Of a stretch of 64,000 nt of DNA, positions 8,999-17,272 are shown in pieces; position 1 is the stretch's first letter; every line of letters starts with the position of its first letter. A program made the translations under genes and the position numbers. Source of the stretch: Leifsonia sp040686855 (GTDB lineage: Bacteria > Actinomycetota > Actinomycetes > Actinomycetales > Microbacteriaceae); the NCBI RefSeq assembly GCF_040686855.1, contig NZ_JBFBOG010000001.1:372001-436000 (forward strand), read 5' to 3'. The notes under the pieces are model-generated. The model saw only the letters and a list, made by a program, of their open reading frames with translations, was not told the origin of the DNA and searched no databases.

Positions 8999-9580
8999 TC
9001 AGGCACGCGCCACGATGTGGAAGACGTGCCAGTGCTTCGGGCCCTCGAACGACATCCCGCGGCGGTCGTCCTCGACCAGCTGCAGGACGTCCATCCCGGC
9101 GAGCATTCCTTCGACCTGCGCGCGGTCGTGGAAGCTCATGTGCGCCCGCCCCGCCCATTCGTCGTGCGGCCCGAACAGCTCGCCGGCGAACAGACCGCCC
9201 GGACGCAGCGCCTCCCGCACATCCGCCCACAGGTACGGGAAGTGGCTCTCGTCGCAGAACGGCAGCGCGAACCCCGCGTAGACGAGGTCGGCCGCCGGCA
9301 GCTCGCCCAGCTGCTCGAACGGCGCCCTGCGCACCGTGACGCGCGCGGACGCCTCCGGCGACATCCCGGCCCGCACCCGCTCCTCCACCCCCGGGTCGGA
9401 GTCGACGGCCAGCACCCGCCAGCCATGCTCCGCGAGGTGCCGGGTCTCGACCCCGTCGCCGCAGCCGAGGTCGATGGCCTCGCCCGGCTCGCCGTCCCAC
9501 GCGGCGAGCGCGCTCTGGAACGTAGGGCGCACGCCGCGTCCGCCCTGCTCCTCGTAGAACTGCGACCAGTCGAACGCCAT
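8999..9580 (-). CDS. Class I SAM-dependent methyltransferase (tellurite-resistance/TehB-like)
   Basis: A 193-residue Rossmann methyltransferase. Motif I reads AIDLGCGDGVETRHLAEHGW (about residues 35-54), followed by the acidic end of strand 2 (LAVDSDPG), motif II region LPAADLVYAGFALPF and a conserved FDR-like FHDR near the C-terminus. The GCGDG form and short length resemble small-molecule or thiopurine/tellurite-type methyltransferases; the substrate cannot be told from sequence. ATG 9580 follows TAGGCT by 8 nt, supporting a leaderless start. It is divergent from the SARP regulator with only about 50 nt between the two starts. Confidence 0.85.
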   Translation of the reverse strand: MAFDWSQFYEEQGGRGVRPTFQSALAAWDGEPGEAIDLGCGDGVETRHLAEHGWRVLAVDSDPGVEERVRAGMSPEASARVTVRRAPFEQLGELPAADLVYAGFALPFCDESHFPYLWADVREALRPGGLFAGELFGPHDEWAGRAHMSFHDRAQVEGMLAGMDVLQLVEDDRRGMSFEGPKHWHVFHIVARA

Positions 9581-9632
9581 GGGGCCGAGCCTACACACGC
9601 TCCGGATGCCCGCACTGGCTAAGATCGGGCGG

Positions 9633-12600
9633 GTGCAGACCGCGCCTCCGCCTCCCCGTGTCGCCGTGCTCGGCCCGGTGCTCGTGGAGGACCGGACCGG
9701 TGCCCTGACCGAGCCTGCCGGCGCGCTGGGCAAGAGCCTGATCGTCGCGCTGGTGCTGGCGCGCGGTGCCGCGAGCGTCCCCTCGCTGATCGAGGATCTG
9801 TGGGACGACGCGCCGCCCCGGCAGGAGCGCGCGGCGCTGCAGACGCTCGTGTCGCGGGTGCGGACGACGAGTGCCGACGGCCTCCTGGAGTCGACGCCGA
9901 GCGGGTACGCGCTCGCCGTCCCGCCGGAGCAGACCGACCTCGGCCGGGCACGCCAGGCGCTCGCCCGGGCGACGGCCGCGCTGGAGGCGGGCGACGCCGC
10001 ATCCGCCGAGGGTCAGGCGACCGCCGCGCTGGCGCTCTGGCGCGGTGAGCCCGGCGCCGAGCTCGGCGGCTCGCCCCTCGGCGACGAGCTGTGCCGCACG
10101 GCGGCGTCGCTGCGGGACGACCTGCTCCTCATCCGGGCCCGCGCGCGGCGCGCGACCGGGGATCACGCCGGCGCGCTCGCCGACCTGCTGCCGCTGATCG
10201 AGCAGCGCCCGCTCGACGAGGCCCTGCGGCTGGAACAGCTGCGCACCCTCGCCGCCGCGGGCCGCCGCAGCGAGGCCCTGCTCGGCTTCGCCGACCTGAA
10301 GGAGGCGCTGCTCGACCGCCTGGGGACGCGTCCCGGCCCCGAGCTGGTCGCCCTCAACGCCGACCTCCTCGCCGCCGATGAGGAGGAGCGACCCGTCGCG
10401 CCCCGCCGCATCCGCATCGGCCTCCGCACGGCGCCCAACGCCCTGGTCGGCCGCGAGTACGACCTGGAGGCCGTCGAGGATCTGGTGGCGACCTCCCGGC
10501 TCACGACCATTCTCGGCGCCGGGGGGCTGGGCAAGACCCGGCTGGCGCAGGAGGTCGGCAACCGCGCGGTGCACACTCCGGCGGTGATCGTGGTGGAGCT
10601 GGCGAGTGTCCGGTCGGGCGAGGATGTCGAGCTCGCGTTCGCGTCGACCCTCGGAATCCGGGAGGCCCGCGCGACCCGGCCGGCCGATCCCGGCGCCGCG
10701 CTCGACCTGCGCTCGCGCATCCTGGGCCTGCTCAGCGAGCGCGAGACCCTGCTGATCGTCGACAACTGCGAGCACATCGTGGATGCAGCGGCCGCGTACG
10801 TGCAGGACATCCTCGACTCCACGACCACCGTCCGGGTGCTGGCGACGAGCCGCGCGCCGCTCGCGATCGGGGCCGAGCGGGTCTATCCGCTCGACTCGCT
10901 GAAGAGCACCGACGGACACGGCGACGGCGACGCCGACTACGGTCCGGCCGTCGCGCTGTTCGTGGAGCGCGCCCATGCCGCGCGCCCCGGCGCGGTCCTG
11001 CCCCTTGATGTCGTCGCCCGGCTCTGCGACCGCTTGGACGGCCTCCCCCTCGCCATCGAGCTGGCCGCGGCCCGCACCCGCTCGCTGTCCGTGGACGAGA
11101 TCGAGCGCCGCCTCGGCAACCGCTTCGCGCTGCTGACCGGCGGCGAACGCACCGCGCCCGAGCGCCACCGCACGCTGCTCGCCGTGATCGAGTGGAGCTG
11201 GAACCTCCTCACAAGCTCGGAGCAGGCGCTGCTGCGGCGGCTGTCGCGGTTCCCGGACGGCTTCAGCACGCAGGCGGCCGAGGCGGTTGCGGGCCCGGGT
11301 GCGCCGACCGTGCTCGACGATCTCGACGCCCTGGTCGCGCAGTCGCTGGTGACCGTGACCGAGGACCGCGCCACGGGCATCCTGCGCTACCGGATGCTGG
11401 AGACGGTGCGGGAGTTCGGCGACCGGGAGCTGGAGGCGGCCGGCGAGGAAGAGGCGGTCGTCGCCGGGATGGACGCGTGGGCGATCGCCTTCTGCGCCGA
11501 CGCGATGAGCACGATGGCCGGCCGGGAGCAGGTGCGCACGTTCCAGCGCGTCACCGCCGAGCAGGACAACCTCGTCGCCGTGCTGCGGTCCGCCCTCGAC
11601 GGCGAGCGTCGCGAGACCGTGGCCTTCGTCTTCGCCACGCTGGCGTACTACTGGTCGCTGCGGAGCGCGCACTCGGAAGTGCTCGGGTTCGGCACGGCCG
11701 CGCTGGCGGTGCTGAGCGACGGGGACGCACCGGACGAGATCCGCGACGCGCTGGCGGCATGCTTCACCCTGATCGGCGGCACGTTCCTGTTCGTCGACCT
11801 GCGTACCTCCGCGCGCGCCATCTCGCGGCTGCGCCGGCTGCGGCGCGAGCGCCCGTTCGGCGACGGACGGCTGGACGCGATGGCCGCGCTGCTCCTCGCC
11901 GCGGGCAAGGTGGAGGCCGGCATGGCGCTGTTGACCGAGTACGCGGAGTCCGATGACCCGGCGAGCGCGGCGATGGGCAACCTCCTGCTTGCGCAGTTGC
12001 GCGAGAACGCGGGCGAGCTGGACGCCGCGCTCGCAGCGGCCCAGCGGGCGTGGGATGCGGCGCAGCTCGTCGGCGACGCCTGGTCTCTCGCCTCGGCGGC
12101 GCAGTCGATCGCCCAGTCGCACAGCGAGCTCGCGCATCCCGCGGAGGCGCTGGAGTGGGGCCAGCGCGCGTACGACCAGATGGAGCTGCTGCGCGCCGAC
12201 GGCGACCTGCGGCAGCTGGACTGGCTGATCGCCATCAACGCCATCGCCATCGGCGACACCGAGCGCGGGCGCAGGCTGCTGGAGCGGTACCTGGCCGCGG
12301 AGGTGGACCGGACCGGCTTCGACTACTCCGACTACTACGCGATCGGCTTCGCCGGGATGGCCGAGATCGCGCGCGCCGAGGGCGACTCCGCCGAGGCGGT
12401 CCGGCTGTACGGAGAAGCGCTGAGCGCAGCCTCGGACACGCCGGACACCCGGGCCAGCGCGCTCAGCCCCTGGCTGATCATGCTCGGAGCGGCGGGGCTC
12501 ATCACCCGGCTGCGCGTGCAGACGGAGGAGCCCGGCGTGACCGACCCGGCGGAGACGGATGCGGCGGCGGCCGCACTGCGCACGCGCATCCTGGTCACGG

Positions 12601-12932
12601 CGCGACTCAACCCGCCGTCGCTCGACCAGCCGGTGATGGGCTCCGGCTTCGTCGGCCTTTCGGCGTGGATGCTCGACCCGGCCATCGCGGACCGGCGCAC
12701 CGGCGCGGACCGCGAGCGCTGGCTCGAGACCGGCTTCGCGCTCTTCGCCCTGGGCGAGCGGGCCAACTCGCGACAGGATGTGGCCAGCCTTCACCGCGAC
12801 GAACTGGAGTCGCGCTTCGTGGTCAACCACGGCGAGGCGCACCTCGCCGCGGCACGCGCCGGAGTCGGTGACGCCTCCCCCGCCGAAGCCGTTCGTCGTG
12901 GACTGGAGCTGCTGTCCGCGCTGCGTCTTTAG
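9633..12932 (+). CDS. SARP/AfsR-type regulator: winged helix, BTAD, NB-ARC ATPase and TPR-like domains
   Basis: Large signal-integrating transcription factor of 1099 residues. An OmpR-like winged helix fills about residues 8-100 and a bacterial transcriptional activation domain about 100-255. Then comes an NB-ARC/STAND ATPase with P-loop GAGGLGKT near residue 295, Walker B LLIVDNCEH near 372 and a GLPLAIELAAAR motif near 470. Helical repeats (TPR-like) run to the end. Such proteins activate nearby secondary-metabolism or stress genes after ATP-driven oligomerisation. GTG 9633 is chosen because TAAGAT ends 8 nt upstream; ATG 9606 would add nine unlikely residues. The stop lies inside the first palindrome of the operator region of the next gene. 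Confidence 0.88.
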   Translation: MQTAPPPPRVAVLGPVLVEDRTGALTEPAGALGKSLIVALVLARGAASVPSLIEDLWDDAPPRQERAALQTLVSRVRTTSADGLLESTPSGYALAVPPEQTDLGRARQALARATAALEAGDAASAEGQATAALALWRGEPGAELGGSPLGDELCRTAASLRDDLLLIRARARRATGDHAGALADLLPLIEQRPLDEALRLEQLRTLAAAGRRSEALLGFADLKEALLDRLGTRPGPELVALNADLLAADEEERPVAPRRIRIGLRTAPNALVGREYDLEAVEDLVATSRLTTILGAGGLGKTRLAQEVGNRAVHTPAVIVVELASVRSGEDVELAFASTLGIREARATRPADPGAALDLRSRILGLLSERETLLIVDNCEHIVDAAAAYVQDILDSTTTVRVLATSRAPLAIGAERVYPLDSLKSTDGHGDGDADYGPAVALFVERAHAARPGAVLPLDVVARLCDRLDGLPLAIELAAARTRSLSVDEIERRLGNRFALLTGGERTAPERHRTLLAVIEWSWNLLTSSEQALLRRLSRFPDGFSTQAAEAVAGPGAPTVLDDLDALVAQSLVTVTEDRATGILRYRMLETVREFGDRELEAAGEEEAVVAGMDAWAIAFCADAMSTMAGREQVRTFQRVTAEQDNLVAVLRSALDGERRETVAFVFATLAYYWSLRSAHSEVLGFGTAALAVLSDGDAPDEIRDALAACFTLIGGTFLFVDLRTSARAISRLRRLRRERPFGDGRLDAMAALLLAAGKVEAGMALLTEYAESDDPASAAMGNLLLAQLRENAGELDAALAAAQRAWDAAQLVGDAWSLASAAQSIAQSHSELAHPAEALEWGQRAYDQMELLRADGDLRQLDWLIAINAIAIGDTERGRRLLERYLAAEVDRTGFDYSDYYAIGFAGMAEIARAEGDSAEAVRLYGEALSAASDTPDTRASALSPWLIMLGAAGLITRLRVQTEEPGVTDPAETDAAAAALRTRILVTARLNPPSLDQPVMGSGFVGLSAWMLDPAIADRRTGADRERWLETGFALFALGERANSRQDVASLHRDELESRFVVNHGEAHLAAARAGVGDASPAEAVRRGLELLSALRL

Positions 12933-12975
12933 CAACTTCTGTTGACAAACGCGATTAAGCAACTATTGTTGCTTA
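12932..12975 (+). promoter_or_regulatory. Two palindromic operators overlapping the HTH/Clp_N promoter
   Basis: Site 2 at 12956-12975 is a perfect inverted repeat, TAAGCAAC-TATT-GTTGCTTA. Site 1 at 12932-12944 is a partial copy, GCAAC-TTCT-GTTG, with the same 4-nt spacer. The centres are 27 bp apart. Between and within them lies a strong promoter: TTGACA at 12942-12947 and TATTGT at 12964-12969 (spacer 16), whose end is 8 nt before the ATG at 12977. Site 2 covers the -10 box and site 1 touches the -35 box, so binding there would block transcription. The natural candidate repressor is the HTH protein encoded next, but that is inference. Confidence 0.72.
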
Positions 12976-12976
12976 C

Positions 12977-13219
12977 ATGAACCCCACCACGCCGTTCCCC
13001 GACCCCGTCGGCGGCGTCGCCGACGGCCTCGCCGCCGTCGTCGCCCTCCGCGAACTCGCCGACCGCCTCGAGGACGCCGAGGTCGAACGCGCCCTGCGCG
13101 AGGGCTGGACCTGGACGCAGATCGCCGACGCGCTCGGCGTGACCCGGCAGGCCGTCCACAAGAAGCACCTCCGCCGTGTGGCCGCCGCCGGCGTCGAACT
13201 GAGGAGACGCAATGTCTGA
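12977..13219 (+). CDS. Small helix-turn-helix DNA-binding protein
   Basis: An 80-residue protein, nearly all of it helical. An N-terminal segment (GVADGLAAVVALRELADRLE) is followed by a clear helix-turn-helix at about residues 42-70 (WTWTQIADALGVTRQAVHKK) resembling sigma-70 region 4 or homeodomain-like folds. It overlaps the Clp_N gene by 8 nt, so the pair is translationally coupled. Expression starts from a promoter buried in two palindromes that look like its own operators. The ATG immediately follows the predicted transcription start, implying a leaderless message. It probably acts as an autoregulator; other targets are unknown. Confidence 0.8.
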   Translation: MNPTTPFPDPVGGVADGLAAVVALRELADRLEDAEVERALREGWTWTQIADALGVTRQAVHKKHLRRVAAAGVELRRRNV

Positions 13220-13721
13220 CATCCCCGCTGGCAGCAGCCAGAACCTCCCGGGCCAGCCGCTGTCGCGCGCGCTGCGACCCGTCATCATCCGGTCGGTCGT
13301 CGAGGCGCAGCAGCGCAATGCGTCGGCCGTCGAGGCCGAGCACCTGCTGCTCGCCCTGTCCCGCGACGGCAGCCCCGCCGTCCGCACCGCCCTCGCCGAC
13401 GCCGGGCTGAGCCCCGACGGCGTCGAGGCGGCCCTCACCGCCGAGCGCACCGCGAGCCTCGCGGTCGCCGGAGTCACCGCGCCGGCGCCGGACCGCCTCG
13501 CCGCCGCTCCGCGGGTCTCCCGCCCGCGCTGGGGGGCCTCCGCCCGGGAGGCGCTGGTCCGCGCCCACCGCGTCTCCTCCGCCCACCACCGCCAGAGGAT
13601 GGCGGAGCTCGACCTGCTCGCCGCCCTCCTCGGACTCGAGCTCGGCACCGTTCCGCGCGCGCTCACGCTCGCCGGCATCGACCGCCAGGGCCTCCTCGAC
13701 TCCGCCCGCCGCGCCGCCTGA
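13212..13721 (+). CDS. Clp N-terminal-domain protein without ATPase domains
   Basis: A 169-residue protein made only of the double Clp repeat that normally forms the N-terminal adaptor/substrate-binding domain of ClpA/ClpC. The first repeat contains EAEHLLLALSRDGSPAVRTA and the second AELDLLAALLGLELGTVPRA. There is no AAA+ module. Stand-alone forms of this kind (like ClpS partners or ClpC-N paralogues) may compete for, or modulate, the Clp unfoldase. The start lies inside the end of the HTH gene (8-nt overlap). The operon context suggests that the HTH protein and the Clp_N protein work together, perhaps with regulator stability controlled by Clp. No direct evidence for the function. Confidence 0.82.
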   Translation: MSDIPAGSSQNLPGQPLSRALRPVIIRSVVEAQQRNASAVEAEHLLLALSRDGSPAVRTALADAGLSPDGVEAALTAERTASLAVAGVTAPAPDRLAAAPRVSRPRWGASAREALVRAHRVSSAHHRQRMAELDLLAALLGLELGTVPRALTLAGIDRQGLLDSARRAA

Positions 13722-13739
13722 GTCCTCCCCTCACACGCC

Positions 13740-13788
13740 CTTACAGCCACCCCTTTGCCGTGTAAGCGGCACGTAAGGGCGATGTAAG
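13740..13788 (+). promoter_or_regulatory. GTAAG repeats at 11-bp steps, likely response-regulator site for the ABC exporter
   Basis: Upstream of the DrrA-like gene the pentamer GTAAG occurs at 13762, 13773 and 13784, that is at exact 11-bp intervals, and its inverse CTTAC at 13740. One-helical-turn direct repeats are typical of OmpR/PhoB-family binding sites. The gene 52 nt further on has a Shine-Dalgarno sequence (AGGAAAGG) rather than the leaderless pattern, so a longer 5' UTR and a promoter just downstream of the repeats are likely. No response regulator gene is in this window. Confidence 0.5.
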
Positions 13789-13839
13789 CGCGCCCGCACA
13801 TCATCGGAGCATCACCATTCCCACCAGGAAAGGAACACC

Positions 13840-14838
13840 ATGACTCGAAGCTCGGAGTGGGCCGTCGAAGCCCACGGGCTCGTCAAGACCTTCGGCGACA
13901 ACCGCGCGGTCGACGGCGTCGACCTCACCGTGCGCGCCGGCGCCGTCTACGGCGTCCTCGGCCCGAACGGGGCCGGCAAGACCACCACGATCTCCATGCT
14001 CGCCACCCTGCTGAAGCCCGACGCGGGCGAGGCCTTCATCTTCGGCCACGACATCCGCCGCGAGCAGCAGGTCGTCCGTCAGCTCATCGGCGTGACCGCC
14101 CAGTTCGCCTCCGTCGACGAGACCCTGTCGGCGAACGAGAACCTGATGATCTTCTCCCGTCTGCTCGGCCTGTCCGGCCGCGAGGCCCGGGCCAAGACCG
14201 CCGAACTGCTCGAGGAGTTCGGGCTCACGGACGCGGCCAAGCGCCCGCTGAAGAAGTTCTCCGGCGGCATGCGCCGCCGCCTCGACCTCGCCGCCAGCCT
14301 CATCGCCCAGCCGCCGCTGATCTTCCTCGACGAGCCGACCACCGGCCTCGACCCGCGGACCCGCGCGCAGATGTGGGACACCATCCGCCGTCTGGTGTCC
14401 ACCGGCTCCACGGTGCTGCTCACCACGCAGTACCTGGACGAGGCGGACCAGCTGGCCGACCGGATCGCGGTCATCGACCGCGGCCGCGTCGTCGCCGAGG
14501 GGACCGCCGACGAGCTCAAGGCGTCGGTCGGCGAGTCCTCGCTGCAGCTGCGCCTCGCCGACCCGGCCGACATCGAGGACGCGCGCCGCGCCATCCAGAC
14601 CGTGCTCGGTGTGGATGCGGTCGTGTCGCCGGAAGGCTCCCGCATCACCGCGCCCATGCGGGATGCGGACGCCGTCACCGACCTCTTCGTGACCTTCCGT
14701 GAGGCCGGAATCCACCTGCAGGAGATGTCCGTGCAGAAGCCCACGCTCGACGAGGTGTTCCTCACCCTCACCGGGCACGGCGTCGACGACGAGAAGGCGG
14801 GCGAGGAGTCCGTCGAAGAAGAAGAGGTGCACGCATGA
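13840..14838 (+). CDS. ABC transporter ATP-binding protein, DrrA family
   Basis: ATPase of a two-gene exporter of the daunorubicin-resistance type. The 332 residues hold Walker A GPNGAGKT at 41-48, the signature FSGGMRRRLDLA, Walker B LIFLDEPTTGLDP, and a DrrA-type C-terminal extension of about 90 residues. Length fits DrrA exactly. AGGAAAGG precedes the ATG by about 7 nt. It overlaps the permease gene by 4 nt (ATGA). Relatives export antibiotics, lipids or other hydrophobic compounds; nothing here tells the substrate. The 11-bp-spaced repeats upstream suggest control by a two-component system. Confidence 0.93.
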   Translation: MTRSSEWAVEAHGLVKTFGDNRAVDGVDLTVRAGAVYGVLGPNGAGKTTTISMLATLLKPDAGEAFIFGHDIRREQQVVRQLIGVTAQFASVDETLSANENLMIFSRLLGLSGREARAKTAELLEEFGLTDAAKRPLKKFSGGMRRRLDLAASLIAQPPLIFLDEPTTGLDPRTRAQMWDTIRRLVSTGSTVLLTTQYLDEADQLADRIAVIDRGRVVAEGTADELKASVGESSLQLRLADPADIEDARRAIQTVLGVDAVVSPEGSRITAPMRDADAVTDLFVTFREAGIHLQEMSVQKPTLDEVFLTLTGHGVDDEKAGEESVEEEEVHA

Positions 14839-15653
14839 CCGCCATCACCACCATCACCCCGCCCTCCGAGCGGAATCTCAAGAACCACGTCAGCGTCCGC
14901 CAGACCCTCGCGAACACCCTGACCATGGCCCGTCGCGGCCTGCTCAAGGTGCGGCGCACGCCCGAGCAACTGTTCGACGTGACCTTGCAGCCCGTGATCT
15001 TCACCGTCATGTTCGCGTGGCTGTTCGGCGGCGCGATCGCAGGGAGCGTGGATGCGTACCTCCCGCAGCTGATCCCCGGCATCCTCGTGCAGACCGTCAT
15101 CACGGCATCCGTCGTGACCGGCGTCCAGCTCCGCGAGGACATGGACAAGGGCGTGTTCGACCGCTTCAAGTCGCTGCCGATCGCCCGGATCGCCCCGCTC
15201 TCGGGCGCGCTCCTGGCCGACACCCTCCGCTACGCCATCGCGACGACGATCACCTTCCTCGTCGGCTTCGCCATGGGCTACCGGCCCGGCGCGGGCTACG
15301 GCTTCGCTGCGCTCGGCGGACTGCTCGTGGTGGTCTGCGCGTGGGCGATCAGCTGGATCTTCGCCTTCTTCGGCGTGATCGCGCGGACGGCCGGATCGGT
15401 GCAGGGCATCTCGTTCCTCATCCTGTTCCCGCTGACGTTCTTCTCGAACGCCTTCGTCTCGCCGAGCACCCTCCCGGCGTGGCTGGAGTGGTTCGTGAAC
15501 ATCAACCCGGTGTCGCACCTCGTGACCGCGGTGCGCGACCTGGCCAACAACGGCACCTTCGGCGCCGACGGCTGGATCGCCCTCCTCGGGGCGGCCGTGA
15601 TCGTGGCCGTCTTCGCCCCTCTCACGGTCCGCGCCTACATGCGGAAGGCCTGA
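14835..15653 (+). CDS. ABC-2 type permease, DrrB family
   Basis: Membrane partner of the preceding ATPase: 272 residues with six predicted helices after an N-terminal cytoplasmic stretch of about 60 residues. The ABC-2 motif region TPEQLFDVTLQPVIFTVMFAW begins the first helix, and FFSNAFVSPSTLPAWLEWFVNINPVS precedes the last helix, matching the DrrB signature. Translation is coupled to the ATPase (ATGA overlap). Together they make one half-size exporter that would dimerise. The 157 nt that follow contain no gene; they hold a GC-rich inverted repeat without a clear T-run. Confidence 0.92.
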   Translation: MTAITTITPPSERNLKNHVSVRQTLANTLTMARRGLLKVRRTPEQLFDVTLQPVIFTVMFAWLFGGAIAGSVDAYLPQLIPGILVQTVITASVVTGVQLREDMDKGVFDRFKSLPIARIAPLSGALLADTLRYAIATTITFLVGFAMGYRPGAGYGFAALGGLLVVVCAWAISWIFAFFGVIARTAGSVQGISFLILFPLTFFSNAFVSPSTLPAWLEWFVNINPVSHLVTAVRDLANNGTFGADGWIALLGAAVIVAVFAPLTVRAYMRKA

Positions 15654-15810
15654 CCGGGTCCGGTCACCAGACGGCGGCCGTCGCGTCCTGCGGAGGGATG
15701 CGGCGGCCGCTTCCGCGTGTGCTCGGCGTGCCGAACCCACGCACGATCGGTGCGCGAATGCGCGCGCTGACGCCCGAAAGCCGCGCGCAGAGCGACATAC
15801 ACTGGAGGAT

Positions 15811-17196
15811 GTGACAGCGTACGTCTCGGCCTTCGACTTGTTCTCGATCGGCATCGGCCCCTCGAGCTCTCACACCGTCGGACCGCTCCGAGCCGCCGCC
15901 GCCTTCGCCGCCCGCCTCGACGACGAGGGCATGCTCGACCGCGTCGACCAGGTCACCTGCACCCTCTACGGTTCGCTCGGCTCCACGGGCATCGGGCACG
16001 GAACACCGGACGCCGTGATCGCCGGCTTGCGCGGCCTGCAGCCCGAGTCGTGCCGTCCGGAGGACGTCCGGGGCGCGTGGTCCGACCTGCAGCCGGGCGC
16101 GACGCTCCTCCTCGCGGGAAGCCGTTCCATCCCCCTATCCAAGGACGACATCGACTTCGAGCCGCGCACCCGCCTCCCCGGCCACCCCAACGCGCTCACC
16201 CTGCGCGCCTGGGGCCGCGACGAGTCCGGCGAGCGGTCGCCGCTGCCCTTGCTGGAGGAGACGTACTACTCGATCGGCGGCGGCTTCATCCGCCGCGACG
16301 GCGAGGAGGCGCAGCTCGCCGCGCGGCAGCGGCATCCCCTCCCCTTCGCGAGCGCGGAAGAACTGCTCGCGATCTGCGAGCGCGACGGCATCCCGATCTG
16401 CGAGGTCGCCCGCCGCAACGAGGTCGCACTGCACGGCGAGGATGCCGTGCGCGATCGTCTCGACCTGATCTGGGAGGCCATGGCCGAGTGCGTCGCCCGC
16501 GGGCTCTCCGGCGACGGCACCCTGCCCGGCGGCCTCGGCGTGCGGCGCCGCGCAGCCGCGATGCGCGAGCACCTGGAGTCGGTGCAGGACGACCCGGGAC
16601 GCGCGACGGCACTCGAGTGGCTGCACGCCTTCGCGCTCGCGGTCAACGAGGAGAACGCGTCCGGCGGGCGCGTGGTGACCGCGCCGACGAACGGCGCGGC
16701 CGGGATCGTGCCCGCCGTCGCCCACTACTACCTGCGGTTCGTACCGGGCGCGTCCGCCGAGGGCATCCGACAGTACCTGCTGACCGCCACGGCGATCGGG
16801 TCGCTGTTCAAAGCCAACGCCTCGATCTCCGGCGCGGAGGGCGGCTGCCAGGCGGAGGTCGGCTCGGCGTGCGCCATGGCCGCCGGCGCCCTGTGCGCCG
16901 TGCTCGGCGGGACGCCGCGTCAGGTCGAGAACGCGGCGGAGATCGCGATGGAGCACCACCTCGGCCTCACCTGCGACCCGGTGGGCGGCCTCGTCCAGAT
17001 CCCGTGCATCGAGCGGAACGCGATCGCCTCCTCCACCGCCGTCTCGGCCGCGCGGCTGGCGCTGCACGGCGACGGACGCCACCTCGTCTCGCTCGACACC
17101 GTCATCGAGACCATGCGGCAGACCGGGCTCGACATGTCCACGAAGTACAAGGAGACGAGCGAGGGCGGCCTCGCGGTCAACGTCATCGAGTGCTGA
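15811..17196 (+). CDS. sdaA: L-serine ammonia-lyase (iron-sulfur serine dehydratase)
   Basis: Converts L-serine to pyruvate and ammonia using a [4Fe-4S] cluster. The 461-residue single chain joins a beta domain (starting FDLFSIGIGPSSSHTVGP) and an alpha domain. Cluster cysteines lie in the GCQAEVGSACAMAAG region, in HLGLTCDPVGG and in VQIPCIERNA, as expected. Length matches the fused one-chain form. The GTG start follows TACACT by 8 nt and is probably leaderless. It stands between the ABC exporter and a sulfurtransferase without obvious functional link to either. Confidence 0.96.
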   Translation: MTAYVSAFDLFSIGIGPSSSHTVGPLRAAAAFAARLDDEGMLDRVDQVTCTLYGSLGSTGIGHGTPDAVIAGLRGLQPESCRPEDVRGAWSDLQPGATLLLAGSRSIPLSKDDIDFEPRTRLPGHPNALTLRAWGRDESGERSPLPLLEETYYSIGGGFIRRDGEEAQLAARQRHPLPFASAEELLAICERDGIPICEVARRNEVALHGEDAVRDRLDLIWEAMAECVARGLSGDGTLPGGLGVRRRAAAMREHLESVQDDPGRATALEWLHAFALAVNEENASGGRVVTAPTNGAAGIVPAVAHYYLRFVPGASAEGIRQYLLTATAIGSLFKANASISGAEGGCQAEVGSACAMAAGALCAVLGGTPRQVENAAEIAMEHHLGLTCDPVGGLVQIPCIERNAIASSTAVSAARLALHGDGRHLVSLDTVIETMRQTGLDMSTKYKETSEGGLAVNVIEC

Positions 17197-17272
17197 CGGC
17201 CTTCAGCGTCGTCGGTTACGACGCGTTGCGGGCGCCGTTCACAGCGTCGGAGGTCGTCGCTAGCGTGAGCGG

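Noticed and set aside
15654..15810. Hidden small gene or riboswitch between DrrB and sdaA
   Set aside because: Only a GC-rich inverted repeat is visible; no start codon with RBS and no recognised aptamer motif. sdaA itself has a leaderless-type start, leaving no leader for a riboswitch.
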